From: Acidimicrobiales bacterium
GTDB taxonomy: Bacteria > Actinomycetota > Acidimicrobiia > Acidimicrobiales > UBA8190
NCBI GenBank assembly: GCA_030042575.1
Contig: JASHZK010000298.1
Span: 1-9,251 of the forward strand
Length of the DNA stretch: 9,251 bases
Direction: 5' to 3'
The position numbers and the translations under genes are program-made. The notes beneath the pieces are model-generated. The model did no database searches. It had not been told where the DNA came from and saw only the letters and a program-made list of their open reading frames with translations. Position 1 is the first letter of the stretch; every line of letters starts with the position of its first letter. Positions 5,754-9,251 of this stretch are shown in pieces.

Positions 5754-6403
5754 CCAACGATCGTTGTGACCATTGGCACGGGCTCATTGCAATGGAGGTG
5801 GTCGGCCAACTCGAGACCGACCAGCTCTTCGCCCTCGATGCGCACTCGGATCAGTGCCCGGCGTGCCGGCAAGAGCGCCAAAACCTGTTGCCCCTGGCCG
5901 GGGCGTTGGCAGGGACCGATTCCCGGCACCTCGATGCGACCGAACTGCCGATAACGCTCCAGGAATCGGTCCTTGGCTTCCTACGATCATCTGAGAGACG
6001 GCGGGCTGTCGTGAAGCGCCGTCATCGCGCTGCGATCCTCGTTGGCACCGTGGCGGCAGTGAGCCTGGCCATCCTCGGTGTCGTGCTGAGCGTGGGGGGA
6101 ACCTCGTCCGGTCAAACTGTGGCGCTCTCGGGCCCGGGCGCCACCCAAGCCAGTGTCACGTTCACGCCTGAGTCCTGGGGCACTTCGGTGCATTTGACGG
6201 AGAGTGACGCTCGGATGAGCTCGATGCTGACCGTGTGGATGCAAACGGGGTCCGGAAGCTGGTGGGAGGCGGGAACCTACTGGACATCGAAGACCAAGTC
6301 TGTGCAGGTGGCCATGGCCTGCGCGGTTCGAGCCTCGGCTGTGTCCCGGATCGTTGTACGCAACGCCCAGGGAAGGACTGTCCTACGCGGCTCCGTACCA
6401 TGA
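5750..6403 (+). CDS. zinc-finger transmembrane anti-sigma factor
   Basis: A 217-aa anti-sigma factor. The N-terminal cytoplasmic domain has the zinc-associated anti-sigma signature H32-x3-C36-x2-C39, plus a Cys at position 6. A single membrane helix lies at about 94-115, after a strongly basic stretch (RRRAVVKRRHR, 83-93) that indicates a cytoplasmic N-terminus. The remaining ~100 residues are extracytoplasmic, with a Trp-rich core (SWWEAGTYW near 176-184) that probably receives the signal; I do not recognise a named sensor fold. Zn-Cys/His anti-sigmas may respond to redox or to regulated proteolysis. The ATG at 5750 overlaps the sigma stop codon; an in-frame ATG at 5741 is an alternative. 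It is the last gene of the operon, followed by 158 bp before the next gene. Confidence 0.9.
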   Translation: MTNDRCDHWHGLIAMEVVGQLETDQLFALDAHSDQCPACRQERQNLLPLAGALAGTDSRHLDATELPITLQESVLGFLRSSERRRAVVKRRHRAAILVGTVAAVSLAILGVVLSVGGTSSGQTVALSGPGATQASVTFTPESWGTSVHLTESDARMSSMLTVWMQTGSGSWWEAGTYWTSKTKSVQVAMACAVRASAVSRIVVRNAQGRTVLRGSVP

Positions 6404-6418
6404 CTACCCTCATCGGTT

Positions 6419-6433
6419 CTTGGCCAGGCCAAG
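6419..6433. promoter_or_regulatory. 15-bp perfect palindrome upstream of GH26 gene
   Basis: CTTGGCCAGGCCAAG is a perfect inverted repeat of seven bases around a central A, 16 bases after the anti-sigma stop and about 130 bases before the glycoside hydrolase ATG. No T-run follows, so an intrinsic terminator is unlikely. Its position suits an operator for a sugar-responsive repressor, but no protein can be assigned. Confidence 0.35.
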
Positions 6434-6561
6434 TGGTCCGACAAACAGCGAGCACCTGTCATTGCCTGTGGCCGCCACCAATGCTCTGACAACGGTTTCG
6501 TCTGGGTGCCACCCCGGGGCCTAAGCTGGGAGCGCCGACCGCTTCGACAAGAGGAGACCGG

Positions 6562-7866
6562 ATGGAGCACCTGGGGCCACGCGGTTGTAAGAACCTTCTT
6601 GGCAGTGTGTTAGCGATGCTCACACTATCGGCTACTCTCGTAGCCGTCGTGGCTCTTCCTTCGGCTGAGACGACCGCCAGCGCGAGCACCTGCTCGACTG
6701 GTCTAACCAGCGAGTCGATACTCTCACCGACGGCTGAAACGAAGAATCTCTACAGCAATTTGGCAAGTCTCTGCGGAGGTAGCGGAGGGAAGATGCTGTG
6801 GGGAGTCCAGGACAATCCAAACCTGACTTCAGACAATACCGATGATGACGTCGACGCCCTTGTGGGCGAGTACCCCGGCCTCGTCGAAGCGACCTACACC
6901 GACAATACAGTGTGTGGCTCTGCCGGTGGCAGCACCCTCACCAACTTTACTACCGAGATTGAAGACCAGTACAACCGTGGGGGTGTTGCCGGTGTCCACT
7001 GGTTACCCGAGGACCCCGTAACCTGTGACCCGGAGACCAACGACAAACGTCTCGGCGCTCGCGAAGACATCTGTGACAAGATTCTGCCGGGCTATTCGAC
7101 CAGTAACACGACGGATGAAAACCGCTTTCACGCTGAGTTGGACGACCTGATCTCGGCATTGAACGGGCTGGTCGGCGACGATGGTAACGCCATACCCGTA
7201 CTCCTTCGCATTTTTCATGAGATGACCGGGAGCGAGCATTGGTGGGGTGGCCGTCACTGTAGCGGGCCTCAGTTCAAGCAACTCTGGCGTTACACGATCC
7301 AGTACATGGCGGGAAACGAGGTCCCCCTCGGTCCATTGGGACTCAGCGCTGTTGACAATGCCATCTTGGTGTGGGCGCCCAGCGGTATCTCGCATGGCAG
7401 CACAGAGTCTCCGAGTGCCTTCGAGAGTGCGATCTCGAAGTATTACCCGGGAAGTGCCTACGTCGATGTTGTGGGTGTTGATGCCTACGACAAGACGGCT
7501 GCTGGCACATTCATCGACGAGCCCATGTCGGATGCCACGGGGGTTCTCAATGCGTTGAAAGGAATCGTCCTATTCGCCGGAAAAGAAGGCAAGTTTCCGG
7601 CGATGACCGAGGGAGAGAACGACCTTCAAGGATCGATCGACTGCGGCGGCTCGCCTTGTTACTGGACGGACTATGTCACGGACTTTCAAACCAGCTTCAA
7701 GAAATTGGCTTCGATTCGGTATGCGATGGTGTGGAACGGATCGTTTGCACCGTCACCGGGAGACTCGGGGGATTTCGTTTCGATGTTCGACTCCTCACTC
7801 GGGTCGTATCTCATCATGGCTGACAACCCGTCGTATCCCTGGTACTGCCCTGTCTTCACTTGTTAG
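6562..7866 (+). CDS. secreted glycoside hydrolase family 26 (mannanase-type)
   Basis: A 434-aa secreted enzyme. Residues 1-42 are a signal peptide with a basic start, hydrophobic core (about 13-32) and an A-S-A site. The rest resembles a GH26 (beta/alpha)8 hydrolase, a retaining family of mainly beta-mannanases. Visible motifs are FHEMTG (218-223) followed by HWWGG, with Glu220 the likely acid/base; VWAP (270-273); DVVGVDAYD (302-310); MTEGEND (348-354), with Glu350 the likely nucleophile; and YAMVWNG (387-393). The mature part has ten Cys, an even number compatible with disulfides. No carbohydrate-binding module or anchor is visible, so it is probably released to degrade mannan or a related beta-glycan. 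The ATG follows AGGAG by five bases. Two hand-counted 60-base lines gave 52% and 55% GC, against 70% in a line of the hydroxylase gene, suggesting acquisition from a different source. Specificity within GH26 cannot be set by eye. Confidence 0.85.
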   Translation: MEHLGPRGCKNLLGSVLAMLTLSATLVAVVALPSAETTASASTCSTGLTSESILSPTAETKNLYSNLASLCGGSGGKMLWGVQDNPNLTSDNTDDDVDALVGEYPGLVEATYTDNTVCGSAGGSTLTNFTTEIEDQYNRGGVAGVHWLPEDPVTCDPETNDKRLGAREDICDKILPGYSTSNTTDENRFHAELDDLISALNGLVGDDGNAIPVLLRIFHEMTGSEHWWGGRHCSGPQFKQLWRYTIQYMAGNEVPLGPLGLSAVDNAILVWAPSGISHGSTESPSAFESAISKYYPGSAYVDVVGVDAYDKTAAGTFIDEPMSDATGVLNALKGIVLFAGKEGKFPAMTEGENDLQGSIDCGGSPCYWTDYVTDFQTSFKKLASIRYAMVWNGSFAPSPGDSGDFVSMFDSSLGSYLIMADNPSYPWYCPVFTC

Positions 7867-8092
7867 AACACCGAACTCGTGCTCTGACCACGTTGGGCGT
7901 GCTCGCTTAGCGACGTGAAGCCCGCTCGCCGGGATGACGAAGCCGCCGCCGATCGCGCTGAGTGGCGAAGAGACATGGACGGGTTGTGCCCGCCAAGGGT
8001 GCCGATGGCCGAATTCGAGGCGCCCCAGGCCAAAGGTCGGCGGTAACCTTGGCTCCTCCACCGGGTTCTCTGCCCTCGGAAGGAAGCAGCGC
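7867..8092. other. intergenic region with unexplained open frames
   Basis: These 226 bases separate the hydrolase from the next gene. Open frames run through on both strands: the downstream gene's frame is open from an ATG at 7934, and a 105-codon minus-strand frame crosses the region. Neither has an identified product or good ribosome binding site. No clear terminator follows the hydrolase stop. The last bases (GGAAGGA, about 8078-8084) serve as ribosome binding site for the gene at 8093. Confidence 0.4.
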
Positions 8093-8680
8093 ATGGCCGT
8101 GCTCGTCCTCACAATGTCGGTCTCGCTCGACGGCTACGTCGCACCCTCCGACGGGAGCACCGAGTGGGAAGCGGCAGGGCGCTCTCCAGACGGCGCCGAC
8201 TGGGTCCTCGACACCGTGAGCAATGCCAGTGTGCATCTGATGGGTGCCGCCACCTACTCGACGTGGGCCGGCTTCTGGCCCAGCGCTGCCGGGCCGTTCG
8301 CCAAGGCAATGAACGACATTCCCAAGGTGGTGTTCTCGAACACCCTGAAGTCGGCCGATTGGGTGGAGACCACGATCGTCCCTGGCGACCTGGCCAAAGC
8401 GGTCACGCGTCTCAAGCAGGAGCGCTCCCGCGGGTACCTGCTCGTTCAAGGCGGTACTCGGTTGGCCCGTTCGCTGGTCCAGACCGGCTTGATCGATGAG
8501 TACCGTCTCGTCGTCCACCCCGTCGTCCTCGGTTCGGGCCAGCAGCTCTTCACGGCACCGCTCACCATCGAGCCGATCAGCGCCACGGTCTTCAGTGGTG
8601 GAGCCGTCGCCCATGTCTTTCGGGGCGCATCCGTGATGGAAACCTCGATGACGACAGGGGAGCAGACGCTCTCGTCCTGA
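8093..8680 (+). CDS. dihydrofolate reductase family protein (RibD C-terminal-like)
   Basis: A 195-aa cytoplasmic protein of the DHFR/RibD_C family (PF01872), NADPH-binding reductases related to the riboflavin-pathway reductase domain. Family motifs are in order: SLDGYVA (11-17); VHLMGAATYSTW (47-58); PKVVFSNTL (77-85); LVQGGTRLARSLV (117-129), the nucleotide-binding Gly-Gly segment; and DEYRLVVHPVVLGSG (135-149). Length is typical of stand-alone paralogues such as YyaP/YwjB-like proteins, whose substrates are mostly unknown. It lacks a deaminase domain and sits alone, so a role in riboflavin synthesis is not supported. The ATG at 8093 was chosen over an in-frame ATG at 7934 because GGAAGGA precedes it and the protein then begins exactly at the family's first beta-strand. 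It converges on the MgtC-type gene. Confidence 0.9.
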   Translation: MAVLVLTMSVSLDGYVAPSDGSTEWEAAGRSPDGADWVLDTVSNASVHLMGAATYSTWAGFWPSAAGPFAKAMNDIPKVVFSNTLKSADWVETTIVPGDLAKAVTRLKQERSRGYLLVQGGTRLARSLVQTGLIDEYRLVVHPVVLGSGQQLFTAPLTIEPISATVFSGGAVAHVFRGASVMETSMTTGEQTLSS

Positions 8681-8756
8681 AAGCAGGGGGCACTGGCGAG
8701 TTCGGTCCGCGCCGCGCTCCGTTACCCTTGGTACCGGCCGTAGGCGGGGCTAGGTG
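8681..8756. other. spacer between convergent genes
   Basis: This 76-bp gap separates the convergent DHFR-like and MgtC-like genes, where a bidirectional terminator would be expected. No stable hairpin with a T-tract is evident. Confidence 0.4.
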
Positions 8757-9251
8757 TCATTCGCCACCGGCATTGACGTCACCCGCAAGCACAGCCTCGA
8801 CCCCCTGGACCTCGGAAAGCGCGGCTGCGAGGTCATTTACCGATCCGCGACCGTGGACATGCAGAGCCACCTCCACCGTGCCCGCTCCAGGGCTGGCATC
8901 GTCTCCGAGACCAGGATGGCGGTGGCCCAAGGCTTCAGTCGAGACCTCGTCGATGGCAAAGCCCCTCGCTGTCGCCGCCGCCAGCAACTGACGTAGAAGG
9001 CCCCGCCCGTCGAGGTAGCGGATCCGAAGAACGGAGATCGCCGTCGATGATCCGGGAAGTCGGCGGGTGACCTGAGTGAATCCGATCGCCACCAGGAAGT
9101 AGACCGCAGTCGTGATTGCGGCGAGAATGGGAAGTCCCGCACCCGCACAAGCACCAATGGCGGCAGTGAGCCAAATAGCTGCTGCGGTGGTGAGTCCCCG
9201 AACCGCATCGCGCCTCACGAAGATGATACCCGCTCCGAGGAATCCGACCCC
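8757..9251 (-). CDS. MgtC/SapB family membrane protein, 5' end beyond window
   Basis: The C-terminal 164 residues of an MgtC/SapB-family protein (PF02308), inner-membrane proteins linked to low-Mg2+ growth, membrane-potential control and intramacrophage survival in pathogens. The frame continues to the window edge and begins GVGFLGAGIIFVRRDAVRGL, a hallmark MgtC segment, followed by TTAAAIWLTAAIG and further hydrophobic helices to about residue 60. Residues about 70-164 form a soluble C-terminal domain resembling the ACT-like regulatory domain of longer MgtC proteins. The stop is TGA at 8757-8759. A GTG at 9218 is open to use as a start but would cut the conserved membrane core, so the real start lies outside. 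In environmental actinobacteria the role is probably Mg2+ or ion homeostasis rather than virulence. Confidence 0.92.
   Translation of the reverse strand, partial: GVGFLGAGIIFVRRDAVRGLTTAAAIWLTAAIGACAGAGLPILAAITTAVYFLVAIGFTQVTRRLPGSSTAISVLRIRYLDGRGLLRQLLAAATARGFAIDEVSTEALGHRHPGLGDDASPGAGTVEVALHVHGRGSVNDLAAALSEVQGVEAVLAGDVNAGGE

Noticed and set aside
7934..8092. Extended N-terminus for the DHFR-like protein from an ATG at 7934
   Set aside because: The extra 53 residues are unlike the family, and the ATG at 8093 has a good ribosome binding site and starts at the first conserved strand.
7907..8614. Minus-strand open frame of 235 codons opposite the DHFR-like gene
   Set aside because: It is antisense to a gene with clear family motifs, has no recognisable product and no supporting ribosome binding site.

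Overview
The window looks like chromosomal DNA of a high-GC actinobacterium. The evidence is the GC-rich coding sequence, frequent GTG/TTG starts, an ECF sigma/zinc anti-sigma pair, and lipoproteins with long Thr-rich tails. The Thr/Pro/Gly tails are reminiscent of uncultured Acidimicrobiia, but that placement is an inference. No rRNA, tRNA, CRISPR array, intact transposase or phage gene was recognised.

Layout. Bases 1-221 hold a short 8-bp tandem repeat at the window edge and degenerate G-rich sequence. A small coiled-coil hypothetical gene (222-656, +) then converges on a single-pass membrane protein (690-1418, -). The 407 bp beyond it hold the remains of an ArsR-type HTH regulator (about 1653-1814, +), broken by two apparent single-base insertions and cut off after the recognition helix. 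Next is a two-TM hypothetical membrane protein (1826-2413, -).

The core is a tight six-gene plus-strand operon (2623-6403): a two-repeat Yx(FWY)xxD lipoprotein (COG4315/PF03640 type), a 77-aa mini-lipoprotein, a fatty-acid-hydroxylase/sterol-desaturase-type diiron membrane enzyme, a DoxX-family membrane protein, an ECF sigma factor, and its HxxxCxxC zinc-finger transmembrane anti-sigma. The first three genes are joined by two nearly identical 14-base overlaps, each placing a GTG start inside the codons of a C-terminal Gly-Val-Ser-Tyr-stop. A sequence resembling a SigL-type ECF promoter lies upstream (2561-2588). Together these suggest a self-regulated cell-envelope module in which the sigma/anti-sigma pair controls surface lipoproteins and lipid or redox membrane enzymes. 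This combination is the best candidate here for an undescribed system.

Downstream is a secreted GH26-type glycoside hydrolase (6562-7866, +) of visibly lower GC, preceded by a perfect 15-bp palindrome in its upstream region. It is followed by a dihydrofolate-reductase/RibD-C-like protein (8093-8680, +) and, convergent with it, the C-terminal part of an MgtC/SapB-family membrane protein running off the right edge (8757-9251, -).
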